Assembly (NCBI GenBank): GCA_037043015.1
Contig: CM073328.1
Location: 1,103,409 to 1,167,408, forward strand
From: Bryum argenteum
Taxonomy: Eukaryota; Streptophyta; Bryopsida; Bryales; Bryaceae
Length of the DNA stretch: 64,000 bases
Direction of reading: 5' to 3'
In this document: in pieces, positions 1 through 10,479 of the stretch
Layout: the number at the start of each line of letters is the position of its first letter
How positions within the stretch are numbered: position 1 is the stretch's first letter
Position numbers and translations under genes: made by a program
Notes under the pieces: model-generated
Seen by the model: the letters and a program-made list of their open reading frames with translations, nothing else
Told to the model about the DNA's origin: nothing
Database searches by the model: none

Positions 1-162
1 TGTTGAACTTCTTCCAGAAGTTACTAGGGAGAAATCTATCATCGCTCTTTTGAAGCACTGTTTAGCAGCTGTCAAGCAATTTAGCAAGAGCAGAGGAAGA
101 CCAGATGGAAGGGAGCAGGATGCTATGTGGTGTTTATTTCATCTCTTGATTCAGTGGTATGT
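1..162 (+). pseudogene. Unidentified exon, cut by the window edge
   Basis: Reading from base 2 there is an open frame beginning VELLPEVTREKSIIALLKHC and ending in FHLLIQW just before a GTATGTTTG donor-like site. The composition (helical, Leu/Lys-rich, no low complexity) looks like real coding sequence. I do not recognise the family. The next identifiable piece of DNA downstream is a fragment of a different gene (GGPP synthase), so this could be either a true host exon or a captured fragment. The 5' part lies outside the window. Confidence 0.4.
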
Positions 163-431
163 TTGAGTATCCATCACCCTCTCCTTAACATGTTATCCTC
201 TCTCCTCTTTCAGCTTATATTTTGGTAATACAGCTTATTCTTGTCTGGATCTTAAGTTTCTGTTCTGGATCTCCAGCCTGTTCGTGATCTGCCAGCCCAC
301 CCTCCACAAGGTAACACGCCAGGATTCTTCACCAGAAGTACTTTCCCAATACGCGCTCGCTTAATTCTTTCTTTTCTTTTCCGAAATAGCGATTGGGATG
401 TTGATAGACTGGAATTGCTCGCTCACATGCG

Positions 432-545
432 GTGGGTGACCAGGTGCACAACGAGGGCATAGCCGTGCTTGCTGGTGATGCGCTCTTGTCGTTTGCGTTT
501 GAGCACATTGCCCGTGGGACGAAAGCAGTGCCAGCCGCTACTTGA
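432..545 (+). pseudogene. Geranylgeranyl diphosphate synthase fragment
   Basis: A 37-codon stretch on the plus strand contains GIAVLAGDALLSFAFEHIAR and then a TGA stop. This is the highly conserved segment of plant GGPP synthases (trans-isoprenyl diphosphate synthases) that follows the first Asp-rich motif. Neither the DDxxD motif nor the rest of the about 300-residue enzyme is present, so it cannot be functional. GGPP synthase makes the C20 precursor of carotenoids, chlorophyll side chains and gibberellins in plastids. Its neighbours are exons of unrelated genes, so this is a captured or duplicated scrap rather than a decayed whole gene. Confidence 0.8.
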
Positions 546-560
546 TGGTGTGGTCTCATG

Positions 561-686
561 CGGCAGGAGTATGGTGTTAGTAAGGAGGCCCCAGATCATC
601 TTGTGAAGCAGATCATGCTTCAAATGCGAGGTTACCTAGTTGACAATAGTGTGCAGATCATAGAGCTAACCTCTAGGACACTGAAG
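561..686 (+). pseudogene. Unidentified helical exon fragment
   Basis: A 42-codon open stretch begins RQEYGVSKEAPDHLVKQIML, ends IIELTSRTLK and is followed by a GTACTG donor-like site. It resembles a piece of an alpha-helical repeat protein (HEAT-like pattern of hydrophobic residues). It may belong to the same unknown gene as the exon at the left edge, with the GGPP synthase scrap between them. The parent family was not identified. Confidence 0.35.
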
Positions 687-885
687 GTACTGTCTCTTTG
701 CTTTAAAACTCTTCCGCTTTCCATGATCTAAAAAAATGATTCTTAAGTATGCATTTTCAGTGCTTTCACTGCGATTGCAAATTGAAGTATCTGAATTATC
801 TGGTTGTGTGAGGACGAAGTACAGAATTGCTGGTTTTATGATGTGAATACTGTTGCCATGCAGAGACACACTCTTTACCTTAAGA

Positions 886-957
886 ATTTTTGAAAACTTC
901 TCATGGGAGAAAGCCGCTCCTGCTACAACAAATGGGATCCGTTACCATGTGAATTGC
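886..957 (+). pseudogene. Family K exon fragment
   Basis: The sequence encodes LMGESRSCYNKWDPLPC. It matches at about 80% of bases the exon encoding LMGESRSSYKKWAPSPC of the minus-strand gene at 40.7-43.4 kb, and also the copy at 63.9 kb. No other exon of the family is visible next to it, so it is an isolated fragment. Confidence 0.65.
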
Positions 958-1741
958 CTTCCATAATTCAAAAGTCTTGAAACGGTCATGATAAATGTTG
1001 CATTCATGGCAAATGTGTTGACACGGTTCGATTTCATATTATTTCTCTATACTGATGTGGTCTGCCATACTAGCACGAAATAAGCAAATGTTGACTGTAT
1101 TGGACTTGTACATTATTCAATTGGTGTGATGTAGTGTTTTTTTTATTTTAACTGCTCATATCATGATTGCTTCAATGCACCGGTTAAGATCAAGGAGTAG
1201 ATTCAAAATTTTCAGACTATGACGATTGAAACTTGAAACTACAAAAGTTGAAAACTACAATCTAAGTAAGAAACTCTGCAGCTTCTAGTACGACGATTGT
1301 CTTGAGGGATGGCTAGTGAATGGTCTGATACATATTGCTTTGATTCATATGGTATCGTCGTAGGGACTTTTACTTCAACTTGTAATTCAGGGCTTTGAGA
1401 GATATATAATGCGGATCTTGGTATTTAGTATCTGTATGTAGGGCTTCCGTAACTAAAGTCTTATCTTGGATTAGTGCTGAGTGGCTTTGTGACATATCCT
1501 CACATCGTCACAAGATGCCTTCATATCCAGGATTTGACTTTAGTCATGGATTTTACGCAATTCATAAAGAGTCTACTTTATGCTGAGTTGTTCGGTGACT
1601 TTACTCACCGTACAACAAGATGCTCTAAGGTGTTCTCTTTCTTTGTTGCTAAATGGTATTTGATACAGAGTTTGGTATAGTTTGTTTTTTTAAATATACA
1701 AGAGATACCTATAAAAATCTAATCTTTGGCTTCTTGTCTAC
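958..1741. other. No gene recognised
   Basis: AT-rich sequence with no convincing coding region on either strand. The small open frame near 1,474-1,680 has no recognisable motif. Confidence 0.5.
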
Positions 1742-3140
1742 AGGAAAGCCAAAAAACATCGGTCAAAGGCTGAAAAGCGAGCTGGTAAACAAAGGAAGCT
1801 TTCGGGATTGATGACCCTTTTAAATACAAGTGCCGTTGTGATTGCTTGGTGCCTAATCTCGAGGGTAATATCGGTGTTCATTACACAAGTAAAGCTCACG
1901 TTCGGTTAGAGAAGTTGTACCTTTATGCCTCATTTTTTGAAAAGCATGGACTTGTCCTCGATTCTAGTGGAAAAATACACATGCAATGAGTGTGGGAGGA
2001 CCGGGATTCCAAAGAGATGCCAAAAATTAAAGGAACATTTATGTAATGTGCATTTCCCGAGTTCAAAGAACAAGTACACGAGATACTTTGATAACTTCAG
2101 GGGCATGGTACTCTGGGAAGGAAAACCTTGTGGTTGCTTCTAGAGTTCACAAGGTGAGACCAAAAGTGTATTGGACTAAAGAGTTTAATTTGGACAAGGA
2201 GCTTGGAGATTTCGAGGAGATTGCGGCTCCAACTTTGTGCGTTGAAACTGGAGCTTGTGGATTTCATTTTCTACTTGTTAATGGTAGATTTACCTCCAGT
2301 GCTCTAACGATGATGACCGAGCTGGGTACATTTTTGGAGGCTAAGGGATGTTCGACAAAACGTGGTGAAATGAAAAGGGTGGATTTTGATGCAAGAATTG
2401 TAACTTTTGGTTATCGATATGCTTATGGAGAGATTGGAAGGTAAGTATCAAAACCCTTGTAGTTTTGAATGCATATTTATTTGTATAAATGTTATTTTTT
2501 ATAAAAATCTTACTATTACAATTTATTATAAATTGAACTAATATTTGTGTGTGATTTTTATAGGTTTCGACATAATGTCGAAGGGTGCTACTATCGTGCA
2601 GATCAGTTGGCAAGCCTGATTTGTAATCATTTGAAGATTCAATTTCCAAATATTTTTGAACATTTGGAAAATGTATTGAAGGAAGAAGGTATTATCACGA
2701 TGATAACATTCGTCTTGGTAATACACCATTCACAACGATGAGTATTACCAAGAATTACCATTGTAACATCCATACAGATACAGATGATGTATCGTATGGG
2801 TTTTTCGTTTGGTTTGGTTAAAATGGTAAGTATGCAATTTTTTATTTTTATTTTGTAAAAAATAGAATTTTCTATAGACTTTTAAGTATTGGTTTTGATA
2901 TATTTATTAAATGAATTGTGTTTTTTACGGGGACAAAAGATGAGTATGGGAATGAGGTGAAGTTTTACTTCCTGTGAGTAAAACTGTTTACTATCCCACT
3001 TATTGGTGATATTATGTTATGCAAATCAAATGAATTGTGGCATTGTACTAGGGACAAGAGGCAATAGAGGGCGCTTTGGTATTGCCTTGTATCGTAAATC
3101 ATCATTTTTAGATGGTATTCTATACTAAAAGGTAAAATCC
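1742..3140 (+). pseudogene. Decayed TET/JBP-like 2OG-Fe(II) dioxygenase with Cys-rich N-terminus
   Basis: A degenerate multi-exon gene. After an AG at 1742 comes a basic stretch (RKAKKHRSKAEKRAGKQRK), then Cys/His clusters (KYKCRCDC and YTCNECG followed by KEHLCNVH) that could bind zinc, then a long conserved-looking region (frame of 2046-2441, ending YRYAYGEIGR at a GTAAGT donor; next exon from about 2,563). The C-terminal part has the signature of 2-oxoglutarate/Fe(II) dioxygenases of the TET/JBP class: HTD at 2771-2779 (H-x-D), GFFVWFG, GDIMLCKSNELWHCT with a distal His at 3041-3043, and RGRFGIALYRK with an Arg at 3072-3074. In the family the two His and the Asp bind iron and the Arg binds 2-oxoglutarate. 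At least four frameshifts or stops (near 1,800, 2,000-2,060, 2,690 and 3,062) show the copy is dead. TET/JBP enzymes oxidise methylated pyrimidines in DNA, and some are carried by transposons. Confidence 0.6.
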
Positions 3141-4640
3141 AGGACAACATTGTAGACAAGTTTGGTACTTTCATGGTTTGATAGTTGTGACATTGATATT
3201 AGAAGTATTGTTTGTTGTTAGGTTTTTTCACAATTTCTAGATATATAGTTGTGAAAAAACCATCCTTTATATTATTGGGCCTATTATCATTGTTTTCTAA
3301 GTTTTGTTGGATATTATGGTTTAAATTATATTCTAATTTTTACTTTCATTGTAACAATTTCAATTAAGTCCCAATTGAAGTTCAAACAAATTAACTATGA
3401 GAGCCTACCCCCATTATAAATATCTTTTTAAGTTTGAAAGTGTTTTAGACATACATTTCAACAGTTGTTTTGATTTTAAATTGATATATAACACATGACA
3501 TAACAAATTAATTTAATAACAAACTATATCAAATAGTAATATTCGGGTAAGTTTTATAAATAGTTGATAGGAAATAAAATCATAAAGACTATATACTCCT
3601 GAAAATAGTTATGAAAATTTAAAGTTCAGTTTGTATACATAATTCTAGATCAACAACTTCTAAAATAAATTGTATAAGCCGAAAATCAGGATATTGGGTT
3701 TTGTTTAGTATCTTACAGTTGGTAGTCTACAAAAAGTTCATATATTTGTTATGTACCCTCGAGAGACTATAGAGGCTGAAAATCGTAATTTTTGGGTTTC
3801 AAGCTCCCAAAAACACAAGATTATCCCCTAAAGGCCCAAGCGTATTTTTGAGCCTTCAAAATCAAAAACTGCGATTTTTGGCAGCTTTTTGGGAATTGCA
3901 GAATGATTCAATATTTTTTTACTTTTTAGTATTTCAAACCGTAAGATCTTCAAAAAGACTATTTACACTAACACCATGTAAAATTTCAACCGTTGGATCT
4001 TTACCATTTGTGAGATCATAATGTTCAAAGTTGATATGTCAAGTTTTTTTGCAAACTTTGAAGCTTGCTTTTGTAAATTTTGATGGCTGCCCTTGTAAAA
4101 TTGGTAAACTTATTGACTTTGGTCACTTCAGAAATTGAGTAGTGATTTGGTTATAAACTTATTTTCAAAAAAATAATTTAAAAAATAACTAATTTTAAAC
4201 TACCCTTTTTCGACTTCAAACCTAAAATTTCTAGATGAAGGTTCTAAAAATGGAACTTGTAATCAAGCATTTGAGTATTTTAGTTACGTGTGATTTAGTG
4301 GGCTTGTGAAAACCTTACAATTAATTTCATTTAAGACACCCTTAACCCCTAAACGTCCTTAGGGTATTTTTAGCCAAAAACTCATTTTCAAATAAAGTGA
4401 TTAATATAGATAAAAATAAGGATAAGCTATTCAGATCTCAACCGTACAAACTTGTAATAGACTTGTAGTAGATCATGTGGACCAAAACTTGACTCATGAG
4501 ACCTCATAGATTGCGAGATCATAACATATTAGTGCGCAAAACAGGCTACAAAATACCATCATTTCCACTTTGAAGTGAAAATACTACCAACATGAAATTT
4601 GCAATCAGAAAATCAGCAACTAGAAAGTTGTTCATCTTCA
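3141..4640. repeat. AT-rich dispersed repeat (family B), interrupted at 4640
   Basis: No gene. The stretch 4345-4640 is nearly identical to 36420-36705 (shared phrases such as AAAACAGGCTACAAAATACC and GCAACTAGAAAGTTGTTCAT). Other parts (for example 3,990-4,050) recur near 31,660 and 46,770. The alignment with the 36.4 kb copy stops exactly at 4640, where GC-rich DNA begins. Confidence 0.75.
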
Positions 4641-4666
4641 GTTGTCGATGAAGCCACGGCCTTCGA
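4641..4666 (+). repeat. Duplicate of an internal coding segment at the element border
   Basis: The bases from 4639 to 4666 are identical to 8632-8659, which encode AVVDEATAF within the ParB-like gene. The identity starts within two bases of the break in the AT-rich repeat and ends at 4666. Confidence 0.75.
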
Positions 4667-4799
4667 CTGCGAAGGGGGTGTTATGGGAATGATGAGTGGT
4701 AATAAGTGGGAAATGAAGTCGGTGTAATCATGGAAAAATTAGATCTTGTGTGAAGGAATGACCGTCATTTATGCAACATGATGAAAAATCATCATGACC

Positions 4800-5490
4800 A
4801 ATTAGTTAATGTCTTGCGGGCGGTGCCCGCCGTCAAAGGCCTTTTTTTGTTCGCCGGGCAAGCGAATGACTTTAGCCGACTTCGCCGACTGCTCACATCA
4901 TTCTCTGCTTTTGTTCTTCCTCCTTCTCTCTCCGTGCCGCCGTCCTCGTGCACGGAGCTCTCACTCTCCCTTTTTGAGCTCGCTTTTCGAGGCTTATTTA
5001 CGCTTTTGTGCATAGGCTACGTGTGTGAAGTTTCTACGTTTACTGCTTTTTTCGGCGTAGTGTGGGTTTCTTCACATTTTGCGTAGTGTGTAGATTTTTG
5101 TGGACCTCAGTTTAACAGTTTTGTAGTTTTTTTTTTCCGCGTAGTGTGTAGTTTTTTTCGACCTCATTTGGACAGCGCCGCGCACCGAGGAAGTAGGCGC
5201 GGCGGACCACACCTTCACAGCGCGGTGGAGCTCACTGCGAGAGGTCGGCGGACCTCACCTTAAAGCGCGCGGACCTCGAACCGGCGCGGCGGACTTCACC
5301 TTCATAGCTCGCGGACCTCACTTCCAGAGCGTGGCGGACCTGAGTAGCAGGTTTCGGAGCTTTTTTTGGTGATCGAGGTTTCGGGGTTTCTTTCTCGGCA
5401 GCGCGTCTATCGGAGTGACTGCGTTTTCGCGGACCGACCGACTGTGCTGTCGCTTTTCATCGTGTCCACCGACCTCCAATTCCAGGTACA
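4800..5490 (+). promoter_or_regulatory. GC-rich leader region with imperfect minisatellite
   Basis: The region contains GTAGTGTG repeats (5,055-5,150). At about 5170-5345 there is a roughly 25-30-bp imperfect tandem repeat built on GGCGGACCTCACCTTCA and GCGC. A good donor-like CAG/GTACATG lies near 5,485. It looks like a promoter plus 5' untranslated exon of the element's first gene. This is inferred from position and composition only. Confidence 0.3.
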
Positions 5491-7304
5491 TGTTCTCAGC
5501 GCATTAGATGAGGTGTTTTGTGTATGAGTGTGTGTTTGATTACTTAGTTTGATTATTCGTGAATTGTTTCGATTTGCCTTTGCTGCATTGTTTCGATTTG
5601 CTCTGCTGCATTGTTTCGATTAGCCTCTACTGTGCGATTTTTCCATTAGCCTCTGCGATTCGTTTTTTTTGTTAGCCTCGATCTGCCATGCGTTTTTCAA
5701 TTGGTTTGATTATTTGGAAGCATTCAATCTTTGCATGTAATTATGCGTTGGTAGACTTCCGTGAAGAATTTTCTATCGTTGAGAGTCATTGAGACTTGTT
5801 TCATTTTCTCATGAGGCAGTGCAGTGTAGGAATGGGATTGGAATTGCGGATGATCTGAGGATGTGTACATCGATAAGCTTGGCATTGTTGGCAATGAATT
5901 CCGTGTAAGTGGTTTAGTTCTTGCTCATGCTCATTCTTTTAAATCATCAATCAAATGTACCGTATGGCCACCATATGTGGAACCGTAGAACGCAATAAAT
6001 TAAAATTGATAGATATAAGGATGACTACCGTAGTTACGAACGGGCGTTGAGAAAACTCTAAGTAATCGAACCATAGATGACAAATGTGTAACTAAGACAT
6101 TTGTGAGATTTAAGCGGCCGCGCAAAAGCCACCAATGGAAGAATAGAACGAAGAATCAAATCACTTTCTAAGAAACCAAGGTATGGTTTCTAAGCGACCT
6201 TCAGTTCGAGGGGACGATGATGACATCTAGAAAACGGTAGACCGAGAACGAAAACAATGATTCGCAGGTCGTGAATTGAGGTTACTTAACGTCAATATTG
6301 GAGCGGATTTCGGCGACCGCTCGAAAATGTTTGTATGCTCAAAGGTCCTAAATCGAGTAGACAATGATGTCAACGCTTTGGTAAGATAGAAGAGGTCGGA
6401 CTCTATTAGATCATCAATGTATTCTTGCCCCTAATCCAATATTCTCCCTAAAAGAGGAATGCAGCATCAAGAGCTCGTGACGAGGGGTCCGAAGTCGTCT
6501 ATACATGTCCATTTCGATTTCTGAGCGACCGCTCAGATTTATTAATAGAATCTAAGCAGTTGAATCCGGTGGCTGCGCCGATAGCACCGATTGCTTAGAA
6601 TCATGCATCTCGAATCGTCTGGCGAGTAGTGCCGATCAACCAGTTTGTCGATGCTAAGAGGTAGATATGAATTTGCACGGTCGCTTAGAAAAATTACCTT
6701 GTAGATCACAATCTAAGTCAAGTCCCAATTCGGTACGCAGATGGAGTTCAACGAATCACTCCCACCACTCGTGGGTTATCTCGAACGAGATGATACAAAT
6801 GATGGAAATGTGGTATCGAGATAATAGATCAAAAGATTCCTTTGCGGCTCAAATCCAAGAACGCAAGTCGGTCACTTCGTATTCGTAGTGAGGAAGATGG
6901 GGCGACCCGACCTTGATCTCGTTCTAGGCTTTCGATCGCGAGAAAACGACATCGTATAAACCTCGGACATGATCAAGGTCATCGATATTCGGTGAAGGGA
7001 GACCATGTCTTCTTGGACGTCGTGAACACCGACGCGAGACTATGCCTGGGGTGCATCGTAATGCGCCTGAGGACGGGCATTGTGTTTGACGCAACCTGGA
7101 TGATGACGACCGGGAAGGATCTCGACCGCCCTTTCTCTCTTGTAATCAATCCTTTGTTGAATCCAAGCTCAAATTATTTCGAGGCAACAACCTCGACATG
7201 TGCCGTGACCTTGCAGATTTTGTGAGGAGAGGATACTCGGTTCGTGCAAGAGGATTGCGCGAGACTCTCGACGACAGATCGAGAAGAGAAAGGCAGATCT
7301 ATCC
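5490..7304. other. Leader intron-like region with palindrome copies; no coding sequence recognised
   Basis: A short tandem repeat of GCATTGTTTCGATT type lies at 5,570-5,640. From about 5,990 the sequence becomes GC-richer and carries copies of the block's palindrome near 6107-6128, 6186-6206, 6307-6327, 6518-6538 and 6675-6690. Open frames at 6,667-6,888 and 6,992-7,225 show no recognisable domain. Confidence 0.4.
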
Positions 7305-9428
7305 ATGGCGACAGATCAAGTCGAGGGGAGCACGGATCGAGTTCCAAGTCGCGAAGGTTCGATTCCAAATTACAGTCGGATTTGCATTGTTGCATGTTTG
7401 AATTTTCTTGGGCGGTCGCTCAGGAACAATAGGCAAGCAAGAGCCGACGCAATCAATGTCAGTAGATTAGTTGTATATCCTCTTTCACATATGTATTTGG
7501 GCGGCCGTTTAGATTCTAATGCAATTTTGTATCGACTTTATCATTCGTGCAGGTAAGGCGCACAAGGAGCTCAACGTATCTGGGACGACAGTGCCTGGAT
7601 CGATGAAACCTAATGGTGAGGGAACGATTTCCACTTATATTGGGCTGTATCAATATAATAACGTATTAAGTGTTTTTTGGGCTGCCGTCGAGAAACTAAT
7701 ACTACCTGCAGGTCCCGTCCCTGACCAGCATCATTCCACCAAGCCAGCCAGTGCGCCGGGTGCAAGGCAAGGTAAAGGTGCGTGTCTCAGATTGCGGTGA
7801 TTAGGTTCCAAACTACTCTGTATTCTGCGCGGTCGTTCAGAATCTGATGTACACTCATTTTAACTTCATGTTGTGTACAGGGAAAGCGACGAAGCCACCT
7901 GCCGAGGACGATTGGTCCCCGACATCCAAAGCGACGACGATGATCGCAAAGAAAGGTAATTCAGTTCCCTTCAACTTGTACGTCACCAGTAGATTAAGAT
8001 ATCGCCTTGCTCTTGTAATGAGGACTTCTGGGCGGCCGCTGAGAAAGTATTGCATTGTATTGTGAAGCTTCTCGACCTCCAGCCAGGGACAAAGCACGAT
8101 CAGCGACTGAACAAAGTCGTGATTCAGGCAAGGCAAAATCGAGTCGTTCCGACGGGATGAGTGCGAAGGTGGCGTCGACGCAGGGATTCGAAACCGAAGG
8201 CAGGCGTGCAAGCGGCAAATCCATTCTTCCAGGCGGGACCGCAATCGATCCTCCAACATCCGGGTTCGAGCGAACGACTGCGGTGCAGGAATTCGTCAAC
8301 GCCGAACCAGAGGAGGAAGAGGAGGACGAAATGGAGCTAATTAGCCGAGGTTCTCCAGGGCAGAGCGCTTCGCCAACCGCGAACACATCTACCGAGTTGC
8401 GGAGGACAAGACCAAAAGAGCGCGCGATCAAGTCCAAGGCGGCCGCGAAGAAGAAGAAGCGAAAAGGCAACCCAAAGAAGATGTTGGGCAATCCAGTCCC
8501 GAGATGCATCGATCGGAAGTGGGGAGGGGTGCTCCAAGTAGTCGTGAGGCATCACCCGAGCTGAAGGGCTACGAGCCGTGACAAGAATACTGCCTCGTAT
8601 GGAGCTGGTGGAATTCCGGTAGGGCTGACAGCAGTTGTCGATGAAGCCACGGCCTTCGAGAATGCTGTTAAGAAGGTAACCCTGAAGGCTTACCTTCGGG
8701 GGGGGACATGGAGCGAGTACCCGGAGACGTTGCCTTTTGATCCTGAGTCGGTCCCAGAGAAGCTTGCTGTAAAACCAAAGATAAGCAAGCAGGCGAAGAA
8801 GGGGACCACAGAGCAGATGTACGAGGACCTCAAGGCTCATGTGGAGGCAAACCTGGCGTTCAAGAAGAACGCCGAGTATATGTACATCTTCGGACAGCAG
8901 CGGTACTTCCAGCTCGGCGTAGAGGACATGACGAGTTCCGATCCATCAACGGGTACAATCTACAGGCCGTTGGAAGAAGCAGGCGTGGCGAAAGTTCTGA
9001 AGCATATGACGGATTATGGCTTCATCAAGCAAATCCTGACGGTGATGCCGAACACAAAGACGAGGCCGAAGGACTGGATGGAATGTGTGAGAGCGGGAGA
9101 GTTCTTGATCATCAACGGCCAGCATACCTGGGCTGCCGCAAAGAGGATCGTCGAAGGGAAGGTGCCGAACATCCCCTCGGATATCAAGGCACGCGTGTCG
9201 TTGTGGACGTGCCAGATTGTGTGGTCGGATATACCGCCCACTTGCACTCGCTGTCGTACAAATGCAACGACGGCAACGACGAGCAGCCGTATCTTACGTC
9301 TGCACCAGCGACCGTGGCGCACCTCCGCGAGATATGGTCCTTTCACGGCCGCCCAAAGGCATGCCGGAAGAATGGTCGTCTCAAAGAAGGATCAGAGGAG
9401 GAGAAGATTGCAAAGCAAAGATGAGGTA
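7305..9428 (+). pseudogene. Multi-exon gene with ParB-like core, slightly broken
   Basis: The start is the ATG at 7305 (context ATCCATGGCG). Exons 7305-7356, 7553-7615, 7712-7771, 7881-7955 and 8068 onward join perfectly: all four introns are phase 1 with GT-AG ends. The N-terminal part is low-complexity and charged (Pro, Ser, Lys, a run of Glu near 8,315, a KKKKRK cluster near 8,450, probably a nuclear signal). After one in-frame TGA at 8562-8564 the same frame runs on through TAVVDEATAFENAV and a folded domain (about 8,700-9,190) to EFLIINGQHTWAAAKRIVEG. That last motif resembles the ParB/sulfiredoxin-type fold (the GxxRxxAAK-like helix). A frameshift near 9,195 leads into VVVDVPDCVVGYT and SYKCNDGNDEQPYLTSAP, and a second near 9,355 leads to a GTAAG donor after 9425. 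The ParB-like assignment is motif-based. Confidence 0.5.
7406..8047 (+). repeat. Palindromic motif copies inside four consecutive introns
   Basis: Copies lie at 7406-7424 and 7495-7515 (intron 1), 7674-7697 (intron 2), 7823-7844 (intron 3) and 8026-8047 (intron 4). Each intron has a copy that ends about 15-40 bases before the AG acceptor. Examples: TTGGGCGGTCGCTCAGG and TTCTGGGCGGCCGCTGAGAA. Confidence 0.8.
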
Positions 9429-9464
9429 AGAATTGAAACGATTTCTTGTCGTCTGTTGTCGACT

Positions 9465-9517
9465 TTTTGGGCGGTCGCTCGAAAACTTCACAAAGTTCTT
9501 GGGCGGCCGCTCGGATT
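9465..9517 (+). repeat. Two palindrome copies in an intron-like gap
   Basis: TTTTTGGGCGGTCGCTCGAAA (9465-9485) and TTCTTGGGCGGCCGCTCGGA (about 9497-9517) follow the donor-like site after 9425. Confidence 0.75.
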
Positions 9518-9599
9518 AGAGTCCGAGAGCGCTTTGTGGCGTCGCGATACGGTGGATGGGGGGCTGCTATACATTCTGACCGCGACATTGTGGTTCTGC

Positions 9600-10462
9600 T
9601 CAGCTCTTCAAGGAACAGGCAATCGAGACTCTGCAGTCGACTGCAGTCGCGAAGAGCAAGAGTGGGGAGAAGGTGAATTTTAGCAGCATCAACAGCCTCG
9701 GCGAGATCAGGCTCGTCATGTTGAACGAAGGGGCGTACACGAAGTGGGCACAGATCTTCAAGAAGTATCAAAATCTAGAGCTCATCGACCCCGACAAAGA
9801 AGAGGATCTTTGAAGCATGGTGGTGGACGAAGGATAGGCCATACAAGTTCCCGTACCTTGTGATCTCGTCCTCTTTCTTGAGACCGCTCGTTGGTCTCCA
9901 CGATTCAGTTGGAACTTCTCGCGGATCACATCTCGTCGCGGATCCGAAGGTGTACCTCGGAATAAAGAAGCCGCAGTACCCAAAGAAGTGGACGCGCGCC
10001 CAGAAAATGGCGACCTGGGTGACGAGGAAGAAGTACAAGGTGAAGATCATCAGGATCATCATGGCCACCGTGATGAAGAACAAGAAGTCGAAGGTGTCGC
10101 AGGAGATCAAGAAGGGCGACTACCCCCCGAGCTACTGGAAGTTGGCGAAGAAGTGCTTGAGGATCAGCACGTTTCACGTCGACCATGCCATGTTCGTCGC
10201 GGGACTGCCTTGGCTGAAATCTCAAGTGACGCAGGGGAAGGCAAATCGCCACTTTGTCCCCGATCTGAAGGCGGTGCTGAGAGGATGGTGGACAACCGCA
10301 CGCGCCCACAAAACGTGCATGTCCGTTGCGGACCACACGTTCGAGTGTACGAGCCGACAACGGCCGAATCGACTGGGGCGCTTCATATGGCGGAAGAAGA
10401 AGATGTTCATGTACAAGAAAGGGCGGCGTTGTGTGAGTGGCGGAAGAGGTTGGAATAATTGA
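9600..10462 (+). pseudogene. Continuation of the ParB-like gene, frameshifted
   Basis: An open stretch with VNFSSINSLGEIRLVMLNEG and KWAQIFKKYQNLELID ends in a stop near 9,811. The reading continues in another frame from EAWWWTKDRPYKFPYLVISS through a Lys-rich segment (KMATWVTRKKYKV) to DYPPSYWKLAKKCLRISTFH and DHAMFVAGLPWLK (about 9,820-10,340). The style matches the upstream exons, so it is probably the same protein. I recognise no domain. The frame breaks again after about 10,340. Confidence 0.45.
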
Positions 10463-10479
10463 CTTCGAACCTTGCTTCC

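Noticed and set aside
1..686. ATM-type kinase helical repeats as the source of the two left-edge exons
   Set aside because: The resemblance is only a general helical pattern, and no kinase or other diagnostic motif is in the window.
4778..5086. Open frame of 102 codons starting MMKNHHDQLVNVLRAVPAVK
   Set aside because: It crosses a GC-rich leader with short repeats, has no family resemblance, and overlaps equally long frames in other phases.
7994..8840. Long minus-strand frames opposite the ParB-like gene
   Set aside because: They mirror the GC-rich plus-strand exons. Splice phases and protein motifs support the plus strand.
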